Shown here: in pieces, positions 26,137 to 36,784 of the stretch
How positions within the stretch are numbered: position 1 is the first letter of the stretch
Layout of the letters: each line of letters begins with the position of its first letter
Origin: Rhizophagus irregularis
Taxonomy: Eukaryota > Glomeromycota > Glomeromycetes > Glomerales > Glomeraceae
Direction of reading: 5' to 3'
Length of the DNA: 64,000 bases
Assembly: GCF_026210795.1 (NCBI RefSeq)
Contig: NC_089451.1
Location: 3,518,001-3,582,000 of the forward strand
Made by a program: the position numbers and the translations under genes
Notes under the pieces: generated by a model
The model's input: only the letters and a program-made list of their open reading frames with translations
Databases searched by the model: none
Told to the model about the DNA's origin: nothing

Positions 26137-27121
26137 TCTATTTTATTATATTTTCGGTTATTACAACGGTCCAACCATTAAGGCTAATGGTAAGATTATT
26201 AGTAAATTCTAAAATCTCATCAATTTTATTATTAACTTTTGCTACTTCATTATCCAACAATTGTTTAGAAAGAGTTTTGTGAAATGGTGCAATATAATTA
26301 GGATTAAGAATTTTCAATGCATTTATAAAAAAAGGATTGTTAATTACATGAAAGGGAATTCCACACATAATAAATGCTAATGAAATAACTTCATCAATAA
26401 GTAATGCATCCATTTCAGGTTAATTAGCAACTAATTTTTCTACTTTTTTCCAATTTTAAGTAATAACTGATTTACCAGTAAGAGGTTTATCTATTGAGAT
26501 ATCATTCAAATTATCTTTAGAAATATCTTTGCAATTATTAACAAGATGTGCATACAAAGCATTTGGTTTAGCACATGGATAAAATTTTTTGCAGTATTTG
26601 CAGGTTCCTTTCCAGTGACCATCACCTTTGGACTCTCCTCTATCAAAATATTTCCAAACTCCACTTTGTGGACGACCTGATTTTATATGAGTTTCACTTT
26701 CTTTTTCCATTTCAGTATTACTTAAAGTTAATCTATTATTTGGGCTTTATTCTTGCTTAGTCATTTTTAGAAAGAAAAAAAATGTTTTTAATAAGCAAAT
26801 AAAAGATGCATGAATAAACATTAAATAAAAAATGGGCAAATTTCTATTATGGTAATTTTTCATTGATGATATTACTTTTATTGACATACTTTACAGTATT
26901 AAGTAAATGTTTATTCAATATACAAAAATAAAGAAGAACCATAATAAAAACTTTTATTTAAATAAATTACTAATGTGTTTTATAAAAAATACATGAGTAA
27001 AAATTAAGAAATTAGAATTTTTATATTTTATAAAAAAAAAAACTTGATTTTTTGAATTTGTGTAGCATTTTCATTTATTTACAATTTACAATCTATTACA
27101 AATTTAACATATTACAATTTA

Positions 27122-27180
27122 ATTATGTATTACAACTTGATTACGTATTACAACTTTATTACGTATTACAACTTTATTAC
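27122..27180. repeat. 18-bp subterminal-type repeats
   Basis: Three full units and a partial of ATTACGTATTACAACTTT. The ATTACGTA core resembles the subterminal ATTACGTA repeats of the intact hAT at 50.9-55.4 kb, and the position is upstream of the dead hAT gene. This suggests transposase-binding repeats of that element (inference). Confidence 0.6.
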
Positions 27181-27759
27181 AGCATTTTCGTAATTTTGAG
27201 TTGTAATTCAAAACTAGGGTTGCAACCAAATTGTAATCTAAAATGTTCATAATTATTAACCAACCTTATCTGCCAATATTAATCTTAAAGAGACGATCTT
27301 ACTACCATTTGATTTGTCTTGATGAGATGAATCTAATAGTATAAAATACATCATTAAAACTAAAAAATTTTAATAATTATTATGCAATAATTCTGCTAAT
27401 ATTGATCTTAAAGAGATGATCTTATTACCATTCAATTCGTCTTGATGAGATAATCTAATAGTATAAAATACATCAAAATTCAACCACTAAATCAATTTTC
27501 AAAATTAAAAAATATTAAATAGTTTTTGAGTAGTAACTCTGTCAATATTGATAATAAAGAGATGAGCTTACCACTATTTGATTCGTCTTGATAAGATGAT
27601 TCTAATGAGCTATTAATTGTTTTTTTATAATCACTAAGCACTAAGCAATTTAGCAAATATTAAATAGTGCAGTAAACGTAAATCAAAAAATATCATAATG
27701 CCGAATTTTAATATTTTGTTAAATAACTTATCAGCCAGTGATTGTAAAAAGATAAAACT

Positions 27760-30048
27760 TGGCTGTGTGTGTATTACTTACTCTAAAAAAGGCTCTGCTC
27801 TGATGTCTTATTGGCTCCCTACCTCTGATCTTGATTCATCTACTTTTCACCCTTGTTCTAGTTGCTTTTATCATGTTTCTCATCTTACTTTCCAGAAGTC
27901 GTTATACTAGTGAATATTACTTCTTTCAAGTTTTGCTCGCTGATATTATCGCCTACTCTACAAGAAAAGCTAAAGTCTTCGTTACTAAACATTCTATTAC
28001 TTTGTTATCTTCTTTAAGATATACCACCTCTTTGGCAATGACGCACTTTAATCATTCACGATAGTGCCTTGATATTTCTTTGCTGATAGTGAACAGTGAA
28101 GTTGACTTAACTACTTCATCTCCTATCTCTACCAGTGTTATTTATACTGACAGCTCCTTTATTAATACTTCACCTGATGTCTCATTACCTTCTATGACTT
28201 CAGTCTGGATGGCTCTTAATGATATCCTTGAGTCTTCCTTTGCTTGCCTTCCCTCAACCTTTCCTTCCACCTTACGGTCAGAAATTGCCACCCTTTTATA
28301 TACTTTATGTGCTCTTGTATCTAGTTTCTCTGTCTTTTTATATACTGATTATGCCTCAATTATTTTCTTTTGGCATCAATATATTGATAGACCTTTCTTA
28401 CCAGACTTTTTAAAGCAAACTAGTATTTGGAATCAAATATATTCAAATATACTCGAGTATTCATTTAAATTTATAAAGTGTATTCGAATAATATTCGAAT
28501 AAGTTAAATTTCCTTTTATAGTAATAATTTACATAATTTTTGGCCTGAATTATGATTTTAACTCAGTTAAATTTAAGGATTTAATGCCCAATTAGAATTT
28601 TAACTATACTATATCTGGCTAAATGAATACTCGAATAACCACTATGCTTATTCGAATACTCGAATATACTCGAGTTATTCGAATAACTGTTACATGATTC
28701 CAAACATTAAAGCAAACCAACCATCTGCTTTGGCTCTCCATACGGGATTTAATTTATACCAACAAGTTATCCAAAGTCCTCGCTCATGCTGATGATATAC
28801 TCAATAACCAAGTAAATGCATTATCTAAATCTGCGTATATTAGCTTCCAACCTACTATTGCACCAATAGTGATGATTCGTAGTCCTTGTGCTTTGGAATT
28901 TAATTCTCTTCTAATCGATGATAATATTCATCATTTTTTAAAATCTATTTATAAGGCAAAAAACTTATTATTCTTTAGTTCTTTTACTCGATTCGTCAAT
29001 CTAGATACTCTTTTAAACTTTAACTGGTCTGGTATTTACTTTTGGTTTTCTTAATTCAAGCACTTTGCTTTTCACAAAAATAGCCATTCCAGTTTTTAGG
29101 CTTTTCGCATTAAAATCTTTTTGGGCATGCTGTTTACATTATCTGCTTTACAGAAACACCATCCACTTTCTTATTCTTCAGATTGGCTCTATTTTTATGC
29201 AATACTACTCCTGAAAACTTGACACATCTGTGGACCTGCCCTTATATCCTTCTGGATATTAGCTCTCAGTCTGTCTACCGCTCTCTTATAACTTCTTTTA
29301 GAGACAATTGCATTGCAAAATTTTCTGCTCTGAAGACTCTACCTGATTCTTTTGATGAAACTTTTTCTGCTTTTAAATACTGGAACTTTATTACACCTTC
29401 CATTTCTTGCTTATGGCTTACTAGCCTTACTTGAGCGTTAACACTTACCACCTTTCTCAATAATTATTTTTCTGAGAAATGTATTTTTGAAACACTTTCT
29501 CCTTTTCTACATAACCTTCATTGGCACTTATATTGGGATATTTGAATGTGTCAGAACAAATATTTTCATTTTTGGCTTAAATCTTAATCTGACTACAATG
29601 GAAATAAGTGTTACTTTTCTTTATTGATCCCTTCTTTTATGGCTCCTCTTAATTCTCCTTTCTCTATGACAACAGTATCTCTGGATTTCTGAGTTTCTTG
29701 GATATCATCTTCTATAATTCAAGGTAGTTCTTGAATTTCACACTTGGATTTTCTGTACCGCTTAACAGTTCAACTTTTTAGGATCTCTTTCTGGTAACAA
29801 AATGGATTTTGAAATGTTGGATAGTTGACTTACACTGGCTTTCAGGTAAAGTTAAGATATGCGATTCTGTAATAGTTTAGTTTTCTTTTCTTTAAATTTA
29901 TTTTTATTTTAGTTTTCTTTACTTATATGAGTTGTGAAACTACTCTTTTTATTTTTTATTTATTTTCTTATTTTTGTAATATTGTTTGATCTTTAAATTT
30001 TTAAAGTTAAATATAAATAAAAAATAAAATCACAGAACTATTTGCACA
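27760..30048 (+). pseudogene. 5'-truncated LINE fragment (RNase H and C-terminal region) with 16-bp TSD
   Basis: The segment is flanked by identical 16-base direct repeats GTAAAAAGATAAAACT at 27744-27759 and 30049-30064, and ends in an A-rich tail (TAAATATAAATAAAAAATAAA). This is the signature of target-primed reverse transcription. The coding remnants are the end of the RT/linker region, an RNase H domain (IYTDSSF near 28145, LRSEIATLL, then LYTDYAS and HADDI after the MITE), and a C-terminal part including NTTPENLTHLWTCPY, a zinc-knuckle-like region. Many stops and frameshifts make it dead. It belongs to a different LINE lineage from the one at 40-56 kb. Confidence 0.88.
28421..28709. mobile_element. 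Small hAT-type MITE, 289 bp, inside the LINE fragment
   Basis: It is flanked by an exact 8-base duplication AAGCAAAC (28413-28420, 28710-28717). The ends TAGTATTTGGAATCA and (reverse complement) TAATGTTTGGAATCA form TIRs. An 8-bp TSD with short TIRs points to hAT. The interior is a mass of CGAATA/TATTCG palindromes around ACTCGAGT. The RNase H frame of the LINE is interrupted exactly here (LKQ before and after). Confidence 0.85.
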
Positions 30049-30064
30049 GTAAAAAGATAAAACT

Positions 30065-31130
30065 AAAGGGCTGATCACTCTAGTGCAATTATTAAGGTGG
30101 CACTCCCTCATATAGCCTAAGTATGGTAAGATCGCAGGTTCAATTTCACTGATCACAGAAATTAAACAAATTTTACTGTAGATACTACCATTAGAAATAA
30201 GGATGGTTCGCTTAGTTCTATTTCAGTTTACCGTTAGTCCCACATTAGTTCCTATTAAGAAAAATATAAGCTACATATATTAAATTAAAGATATATATGA
30301 GTTGAAATAATCATTATAATTTTGATGTTGATCATATTTTAAACCAGTTTTTAGAACTAGTTCAGAACTGGTTCAATTCAATTTTTGAAAGCTATTAAAA
30401 ATTATTTTTAACTTATAAATTTTCTTTTTTTTATTTATTGTAAAAATATTAGTATTTCTTTATTTCCAATAAGATTTTTGGCTTATATAAGTTTGAAACT
30501 TATGGAATTTTAATTAATTTCAAAAACTGCTCAAAATTACATAATTGAATTGACTCCATTCCTAGCTACCATCAATAGCATAAAGATACAAGAATTAGTG
30601 TAGTTAGACTGCATCATAGTAAATTAATATGTTTTGAACAAGCATATTTCAATAAAAGATCATAGTGTCCTTCTAATGTTCCCTAAGAAGCTATTAGCAT
30701 GTACACAGTTTTGTCTTTAAGGTCACTAGGTATATACCTTAGAGAGAATTTCTTATTCAGGTGGTCACTCTATGATACCATTTAGGGTCTAACTGAATGT
30801 AGCTAGATAATCGTTCCAAATAGTAAAGTCCCTTTCCTTCTCTCCAATTGTAGATAGCCAGTTGGATGCTTACAGCTGTGGTAGTTTCAGTTATAAACCT
30901 TTGGCCTTCTAATAGGCGATAGATCACGAAGAGATGTTCATGCACAGAACAGATAGCATGGTTATAGGATTTGATTCCCCATTTCTTGGCTAGTAGTTGA
31001 TACTCACTATAAGGGGTAATCTTGAACAGATGTCTGCTACTTTCCATCTGAATAATCACTACAAAAGTATACCACTTGGAGTTTTACAACAGTACTATAG
31101 GGGAGTAGTGAAATCGCAGGTTGTAATGGT
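30065..31130. other. Segment of unknown origin within the inverted element copy
   Basis: This stretch has no counterpart in the plus-strand copy at 35.5 kb, so it is either an insertion in the minus copy or internal sequence deleted from the plus copy. It contains a tRNA B-box-like GGTTCAATTTC near 30139 without a foldable cloverleaf, and a 100-codon minus-strand frame (30757-31059). I found no TIRs or target duplication for it. Confidence 0.45.
30757..31059 (-). CDS. Unrecognised 100-residue ORF in a transposon copy
   Basis: The frame has balanced composition (about 15 percent charged basic residues, Trp and Tyr present) and higher GC than the surroundings, so it looks like former protein-coding DNA rather than a chance ORF. 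No domain is recognisable; visible pieces include KWGIKSYNHAICSVHEHLF and YNWREGKGLYYLERL. It may be a remnant of the protein of the TATAGTCAC family or of an unrelated insertion. Confidence 0.35.
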   Translation of the reverse strand: MIIQMESSRHLFKITPYSEYQLLAKKWGIKSYNHAICSVHEHLFVIYRLLEGQRFITETTTAVSIQLAIYNWREGKGLYYLERLSSYIQLDPKWYHRVTT

Positions 31131-31410
31131 CTTGAGCGAGTTATCGAGTTGTCTGATTGTTGGTCATCATTAGTATGGAAGGGTTACCAGATAATTGATG
31201 TTACCTGTCAAAAGTCCTTTATGATAGTATATGCTTTTTAAAGGTCATAAAATAAATTGAGTATAGAATTATGTAATAAGTGTAGAACAAGTAGAATGGC
31301 GTATCCTAGCTTCAGATTAGCTTTAATGGCCTAATAGGAGATGTCCTTATGCATAGTTCTGCCTATCTGAGGAATTTAAGTATTCGGTTAAGTGGTTACC
31401 TCTTCATATG

Positions 31411-32330
31411 GGCTGATTTGTTTACCTTTAATTAAAATATTGATTTTATTACATTTTTATTATACAAAATACTATATAATATACAGTAAATTGGGGATGA
31501 GTATTAAAAAATTTTCATTTAATTTTATTATACTATAATTTGGTAAATATTTCTTTTAAATTAATATAATTCTTAGCACTTACTATATATGTTAAAAATT
31601 TGTATCTTAACTTTAAACGTAAATATCTCCAGATCCAATGATCCAATCGGCAAGCTCTTTTTTCGCTCATATAGACCAGATTAAGGGCTTTCCAAAGAGC
31701 CTAAATTTATAAAAAATGAATTGGTGGATCCCAAGATATTTGCATTTAAGCATGTTAAAAAGTTCGTACCTCAACTTTAAACGTAAATATCTCCGAATCT
31801 AATGATTCAATCGGCGAGCTCTTTTTTCGCCTATAAAGTCCAGAACAAGAGCTTTCCAACGAGCCTAAAATTATAAAAAACGGATCAGTGGATCTTGATA
31901 TATTTGTGTTTAAACATGGTAATACAAATTCCGATATAAAATAATTATTTTTATTGTTTGAAAATATCTATTATAATACCATCTTTTATATGATATTTTT
32001 ATTATATTTTTATAAACATTTATAGCTACTAAGACTATATAAATTTTATTTTACTTTATATTTTATTAAAATATACTTACTTTTTAATAATATATGTTAA
32101 AAATTCCATATATATGAGAAATGGGTTTTTTATTAGTGAAATGGGTTTTTTCACAGCTTTTTTACATTTAATAATTTAAGTTTCGCAAATGTAAATTTTT
32201 GTTCAACTTATTATTTAATCAAGTGATCATCAATCAGATGATTTTTTGGTATTACAAAATAATTTTGAGTAACAAAAATTGTGAAGATCAATTTAATAAC
32301 TCTTTTTAATGCAGAGTAAACAAATCAGCC
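31411..32330. mobile_element. Non-autonomous element, 920 bp, TIR GGCTGATTTGTTTAC, flanked by CATATG
   Basis: The left end GGCTGATTTGTTTAC is repeated inverted at the right end (GTAAACAAATCAGCC). CATATG stands on both sides (31405-31410, 32331-32336). Because CATATG is palindromic, the target duplication could be 2, 4 or 6 bases. Inside is a tandem duplication of a 162-bp unit (31591-31914) starting GTTAAAAA and containing CTTTAAACGTAAATATCTCC and GGCGAGCTCTTTTTTCGCC-like cores. No coding potential is seen. A fragment of the same family lies at 56400-56495. Confidence 0.85.
31591..31914. repeat. 162-bp tandem duplication inside the MITE
   Basis: Two units begin at 31591 and 31753. They share ACTTTAAACGTAAATATCTC, AATCGGC(A/G)AGCTCTTTTTTCG, a GCTTTCCAA(A/C)GAGCCTAAA segment and a TTTAAACATG-like end. 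The inner GGCGAGCTCTTTTTTCGCC has short inverted symmetry. Confidence 0.8.
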
Positions 32331-32437
32331 CATATGAGTAGGGATGATAGGATATTGGCCTGAGAATGTCTCAAAAGGAGGTAAAGGGAAGCCTAACCAT
32401 AAACTCTAACAAAAAAAAAGATAAAACTACTACCATT

Positions 32438-32884
32438 TAAGGTTGCCTGCCGAAATTAAAAAGAAAATTCTGAAAGGTTTCGGCCAATCAAATCAAATGC
32501 CAAAAATGCTGAAATTAGGCCGAAACTCAGTCTTAATTTTGGCCAAAATTAAAATTCAGCCGAAATTATGACATTGTGTCACGTGATATTACACTGATTT
32601 CCAAAAAAGGAAATTCTGTTTTCCAGTAAAATTGGTAAAATCAGTTTCACAAGGGGTACACAAAATTCCAAAAAGGAAATTTATAATGTTGATCATTTTC
32701 TGGCCAGAATTACGTCCTAAAAATGGCCAGAATTATACCAATAATTTTGGTCAAATTTCAGACTTTTCGGCAATAATTTTGGCATTATAAATTTTGGCAA
32801 ATTTATTTTTGATTGCCTAAACTTTTGGTTACAAAAAAGTTTCAGCCTTGGCCTAAATTACCTAATTTCGGCAAGCAACTTTAA
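32438..32884. mobile_element. MITE, 447 bp, with CCGAAATTA-type TIRs
   Basis: The ends are TAAGGTTGCCTGCCGAAATT and the reverse complement TTAAAGTTGCTTGCCGAAAT. TACCATT is duplicated at 32431-32437 and 32885-32891. The related copy at about 35.76 kb is uninterrupted at this point (inverted, ACTACCATTCAATTC), which gives an empty site and supports the boundaries. Seven clear duplicated bases, possibly eight with one substitution, suggest a hAT-like element. The interior is rich in CCGAAAT, TTTTGGC and GGCCAAAAT motifs. Confidence 0.8.
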
Positions 32885-33162
32885 TACCATTCGATTCATC
32901 TCAGTCAGATGATTCTAACAAGCTATGGTATATCTTTGTATAATTATTAGATATTAAGTTATTTAATATATTCTTTATATAACTATGATTATAAACAGTT
33001 TTTCTTAATATAAGATTTTTGAGGATAGGTATAATAGTGACTATAGATAGATTGTAACTAATAGGATAGATTTTAATAATAAAGTGTTTTGAACATTCAA
33101 CTGATGTGACTATATAATAGAATGTGATTATAACGGGAGTGACTATAGAGAAAGTTAATTGT

Positions 33163-33862
33163 ATTACTATTATTAATTGTACTACTAAGAATATTTTCTT
33201 TGATAGATTTAAATACATTGGAAAGAAATTCTTTTAAATATTGTACAAATTGATAATATTATTATAAGTCATATGATATAATATATATTTGTTTATTTTT
33301 AAAAAAATTTCAAAAATGGAATGGAGTATATTAAACAAACTATTAAATTGGAGTGGCCTTAATAATTTTTTAAAGTATTATTATAAATCTAAATACAATA
33401 ACTTTTAAAATAATTGTACAATTATTTTATAAAATTTTTAAAATATATTTAAATATATTTGAAGTATCTTTGAAATTAATATATTAAAATAATATTAAAG
33501 TTAATTATATAATTATAAAAATATTTTAAATTATTTTTATAAAACTAGATTAATTTTTGCATAAATTAAATTTTTTTTCTGAGATTCAATTTGATTCAAA
33601 TTTAACTTGAACTTAATTCAAATTATAAAAAATATTATTTTGAAATCTAATGATCTGATTTTAATAATTATTTTTTTTAATTAATAGCTTTTATTACCCT
33701 AATTAAAATAAAAAATCATTAAAATCAGACTGTTAGATTAAATATTATTTGCAAAAAACATTTTACACTTTAAAATTATACTATATTATAAATTGATTTA
33801 TCTGAAACACTAAACTAGATACAATAATACAATTACAAAATAATAATAAAGTATAATAAAAG
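33163..33862. other. AT-rich spacer
   Basis: Nothing recognisable is visible; low-complexity A/T sequence separates the end of the inverted element copy and the next MITE. Confidence 0.6.
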
Positions 33863-34328
33863 CAGTGTTGGGCAATTGGACAATTGGACGTTTTGGACAT
33901 TTGTCCAAAACCTGTCTAAAACTTGTTCAAAACCAAAACCTTTTTTTCATTGGACAGGTTTTGGACAGATCACATGACAAAAAAATTTAATTTTGGCCAG
34001 AATTATGACTAATTTTGGCTAATTTTAATTTTAGTTCAATTATTAAATTACTTCAAAAATCTTTAAATGTTAATTTTTAATATTATTTTGATTTTACATT
34101 AATTTTTATTATTTAATTATATTAAATATTTACTTTTTTAACATTTTAACATTATATTTTCATTTTATTTTTAGTTTTAGTTAATAAATATTAAGACTCT
34201 TGAGCAGTTTTAAACTGTCCAAAACTATGTCCAAAACTATGTCCAAAACTATGTCTAAAACTGGTTTTGGACAGTCCAAAATTGTCCAATTAAAAAAACC
34301 AATTGGACAAGTCCAAAACCCAATACTG
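33863..34328. mobile_element. MITE, 466 bp, CAGTGTTGGG-type TIRs
   Basis: The left end CAGTGTTGGGCAATTGGAC and the right end (reverse complement CAGTATTGGGTTTTGGAC) form TIRs, and ATAAAAG is found on both outer sides. The interior carries repeated TTGGACAA/GTCCAAAAC motifs and four CCAAAACTATGT units near 34216-34260. The TIR style and near 8-bp duplication suggest hAT. Confidence 0.8.
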
Positions 34329-34947
34329 ATAAAAGCATTTTAATATATTAAAAAACTCTTTCCACTTATTTTTATTTTTTTTTTATAAACTTTTATATAT
34401 TTATTAAGTATTTTTTATTTTAAAGTATTAGTTTTTTTATTATATTTACTTTTTTTCAAAATTTATTTCTTTTTATTAGCATTTTTACACTCATTCTTTT
34501 TGAAATTTCTAAATAAAAAATTACAAAAAATCACAAAAAATAAAACAAGTTTAAATCTAATTCTGATTTTTTACTATAAAGAATTAAAGATATTTAACTA
34601 AAAATACATATAATTTATAAAATAAGTAAACCTAAATAAGCAACTTATAAAAAAAAGAATTCCAAATAAAATTTTCTTGAATAAAAAGTTTTTATAATAT
34701 ATAAAAAATAATATTTTGTATGAAGGTAGACCTTTCTATTTCAAACTTATAAAAGATATTCAAAATAAATATAAAAAGACTTTTATTATTTAATACTTAC
34801 AAATAAAATATCTATAAATAATATTTTTTTAAAATTTTAAATGATATTTTAAATTTATATTAGCTGGCTTTTTTTTTGTCCTTTATCCAAGATAACCATT
34901 TTTTTCTATTTAAATCTTTTTTTAAAATAGAAATATATAATAAAAAG
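34329..34947. other. AT-rich spacer between MITEs
   Basis: Only A/T-rich sequence is visible; no gene and no defined element. Confidence 0.6.
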
Positions 34948-35363
34948 TAGAGCTCTGAACGAGTTGAGTCGAGTTGAGTTAAAATTATAAAAATATAAAC
35001 TCGACTCGATTCAAGTCGAGTTGGCCTGTCAAACCGAATCGAGTCAAGTTGAATTAAATCACGTAATTTTATTCGGCTATATCGATCATTTCCTTTTTTT
35101 GGCGATAGCCATTCTACAAAATTCCATTTTTGTAATTTTCAAAAATTTTTCGTCTCGGATTTTGTGTAACATAATTTCCAAAAAAGGAAATTCCATAAAT
35201 TTGGCCGGAATTATGTTTAATTCGGCTTAACTCAACTTGACTCGATTTTATTAAATTATTAACTCGACTCAACTCAAATCAATTTGATTGTAATTTTCAA
35301 CTTGACTTGACTTGACTCAACTCGACCAATTCACGAGTCAACTCGACTCGTTTCAGAGCACTA
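34948..35363. mobile_element. Foldback MITE, 416 bp, built of CGAGTTGAGT repeats
   Basis: The left end TAGAGCTCTGAACGAGTTGA matches the reverse complement of the right end TAGTGCTCTGAAACGAGTCG. Both flanks end in a similar AATTAAAAAG-like sequence, a degraded target duplication. The terminal 80-100 bp on both sides consist of variants of GAGTCGAGTT, which gives the element very strong foldback capacity. The interior has TTCGGC/GGCCGGAATTATG pieces also seen in neighbouring elements. No coding sequence is seen. Confidence 0.75.
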
Positions 35364-35532
35364 AATTAAAAAGTATAGTAATAATATAATTGTAGAAATT
35401 AAAAAGTAGGTTGTATTTCATAAATTTTGCAAATAAATTTCATATACTGATATTATAAAATACTTTAAAAATTAAAGAAAATAAAATAGAATTTAGTAAT
35501 TAAGAAATTAATCAATTTTTCAAAATGTATTA

Positions 35533-36782
35533 CAGTCAACTCCCTCTATAGTCACTCCCGTTATAGTCACATTCTACTATATAGTCACACCAGTTGAATG
35601 TTCAAAACACTTTATTATTAAAATCTATCCTATATAGTCACAATCTATCTATAGTCACTATCACACCTATCCTAAGAATATATTAAATAACTTGGCATCT
35701 AATAATCGTACAAAGATGTATCATAGCTTGTTAGAATCGTCTCACTGAGACGAATTGAATGGTAGTAGTTTTATCCTTTTCCTTTGCTAATGTTTACGGC
35801 CAGACCACCCATTGCCTCTTATGAGACTAATCTTAAGTCGTGTCCCTATCATCTTCAATGGGCAACCATTATACCGAGTACTTAATTCCTCAGGTAACAG
35901 CACCACTATAGAAGACATCCCCCATCGGGCCATTATAGGCTGATCTGAAGCTAGGTACACGCCGCCTACTCATCCTATACCCATTGCATGATACTGATAC
36001 TCAATTTATTTAACGACCTTTAGAGAGCATCTACTTTCATGGAGGACTTTCGACAGGTAACATCAACCATCTAGTACCCTTCCATACCACCATTTTAGGT
36101 AAGTTTTATCCTTTTCCGATCACTGGCTGACGAGTTATTCAACAAAATGTTAGACATCGGCATTATAATATTTCTTGATTTACGTTTACTGCGCCATTTA
36201 ACATTTTGCTAGATTTCTCGGTACCTAGTGATTGTAAAAAGACGTTTTATAGCTCGTTGGAATCGCCTCATCGAGACGAATCGAATGGTGGTAAGCTCAT
36301 CTCTCTGTGATCAATATTGACGGAGTTATTACATAAAAACCATTTAATATTTTTTAATTTCGGAAATTGATCTAGTGATTGGATTTCGATGTATCTTATA
36401 CCATTAGATTCGTCTCATCAAGACGAATCGAATGGTAGTAAGATCGTCTCTCTAGGATCAATATTGGCAGAGTTATTACACAAAAATCATTAATATTTTT
36501 TTAATTTCGGAAATTAATCTAGTGATTGGATTTCGACGTATTTTATACCATTAGAACTGTCTCATCAAGACGAATCGAATGGCGGTAAGATCATCTCTCT
36601 ACGATTAATATTGGCGAAGTTACGATACAATAAAGTTTTAAGTATAATTTTGGCTAAAATTATGTTAATTTTTGGCCGGAATTATGATATACAAATATAA
36701 GAAATTTTTTATATAGTCACATCTCTTTATAATCACCAAATATGGACTGTCCCAAATGTGTGACTATAAAGAGAGTTGACTG
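35533..36782 (+). mobile_element. Non-autonomous element with CAGTCAACTC TIRs and TATAGTCAC repeats, 1250 bp
   Basis: The left end CAGTCAACTCCCTCTATAGT and the reverse-complemented right end CAGTCAACTCTCTTTATAGT continue to CAC. TA lies on both sides (35531-35532, 36783-36784). The first 130 bp hold at least five TATAGTCAC copies and the other end two or three, arranged like transposase-binding subterminal repeats. A TA target and CAGTC-type ends suggest a pogo/Tc1-like superfamily (inference). The interior holds three palindromic 146-bp modules and no intact ORF. The minus-strand relative at 27.27-33.16 kb has about 1 kb of extra internal sequence. Confidence 0.85.
36261..36575. repeat. Three palindrome modules, period 146 bp
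   Basis: The near-perfect palindrome GATTCGTCTC-ATC-GAGACGAATC or a variant lies at 36261, 36407 and 36553, exactly 146 bp apart. Each is followed by GAATGG(T/C)(A/G)GTAAG(A/C)TC, ATCTCTCT, GATCAATATTGGC and a TTATTAC box. The same module occurs inverted at about 27311, 27433 and 27580 and, diverged, in the Tc1-like element at 37734 and 37882. Confidence 0.85.
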
Positions 36783-36784
36783 TA

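Larger units (their letters stand above)
22804..26766 (-). pseudogene. Decayed hAT transposase gene, split by a Tc1-like insertion
   Basis: Reading 5' to 3' on the minus strand: a BED zinc finger (26710-26456: WKYF, then CKYCKKF and a HLVNNC tail), an N-terminal helical part ending in a DDE-region tryptophan (26413-26138, NGWTVVI), an RNase H-like core (about 25650-25330, with IVSDNRANV but RCIAQ where hATs have RCIAH), the core continued after the insertion (24008-23733, VETRWTTVYK), a linker region (23732-23478) and the hAT dimerisation domain (23247-22804, ITPSFAACERIFSFLGW). Stop codons (for example near 23810 and 25560) and the His-to-Gln change at the conserved site show it is dead. Its likely 5' end carries 18-bp subterminal repeats near 27122-27180. 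It once encoded a cut-and-paste transposase. Confidence 0.85.
27265..33161 (-). mobile_element. Old inverted copy of the TATAGTCAC-TIR family, shredded by insertions
   Basis: Several blocks here are the reverse complement of the element at 35533-36782: 33161-32885 (left end with TATAGTCAC-like motifs and a degraded CAGTTAATT-type terminus followed by TA), about 32430-32337, about 31404-31150 (shared CTGAAGCTAGG and GACAGGTAACATCAA segments) and about 27759-27265 (palindromic 146-bp modules). The blocks are collinear, so this is one copy interrupted by a LINE fragment (27760-30048), a roughly 1.1-kb segment (30065-31130), a MITE (31411-32330) and another MITE (32438-32884). Its far terminus near 27.26 kb is lost. 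Confidence 0.8.

Noticed and set aside
30070-30160. tRNA- or SINE-like sequence with GGTTCAATTTC
   Set aside because: No acceptor or T-stem pairing can be made around the B-box-like motif; an A box is not convincing.
32438-32884. TTAA target duplication, which would suggest piggyBac or Kolobok
   Set aside because: TTAA stands near both ends, but comparison with the empty site shows TACCATT is the duplicated sequence.
32901-33218. 105-residue minus-strand ORF
   Set aside because: It is the inverted terminal part of the TATAGTCAC element read as codons.
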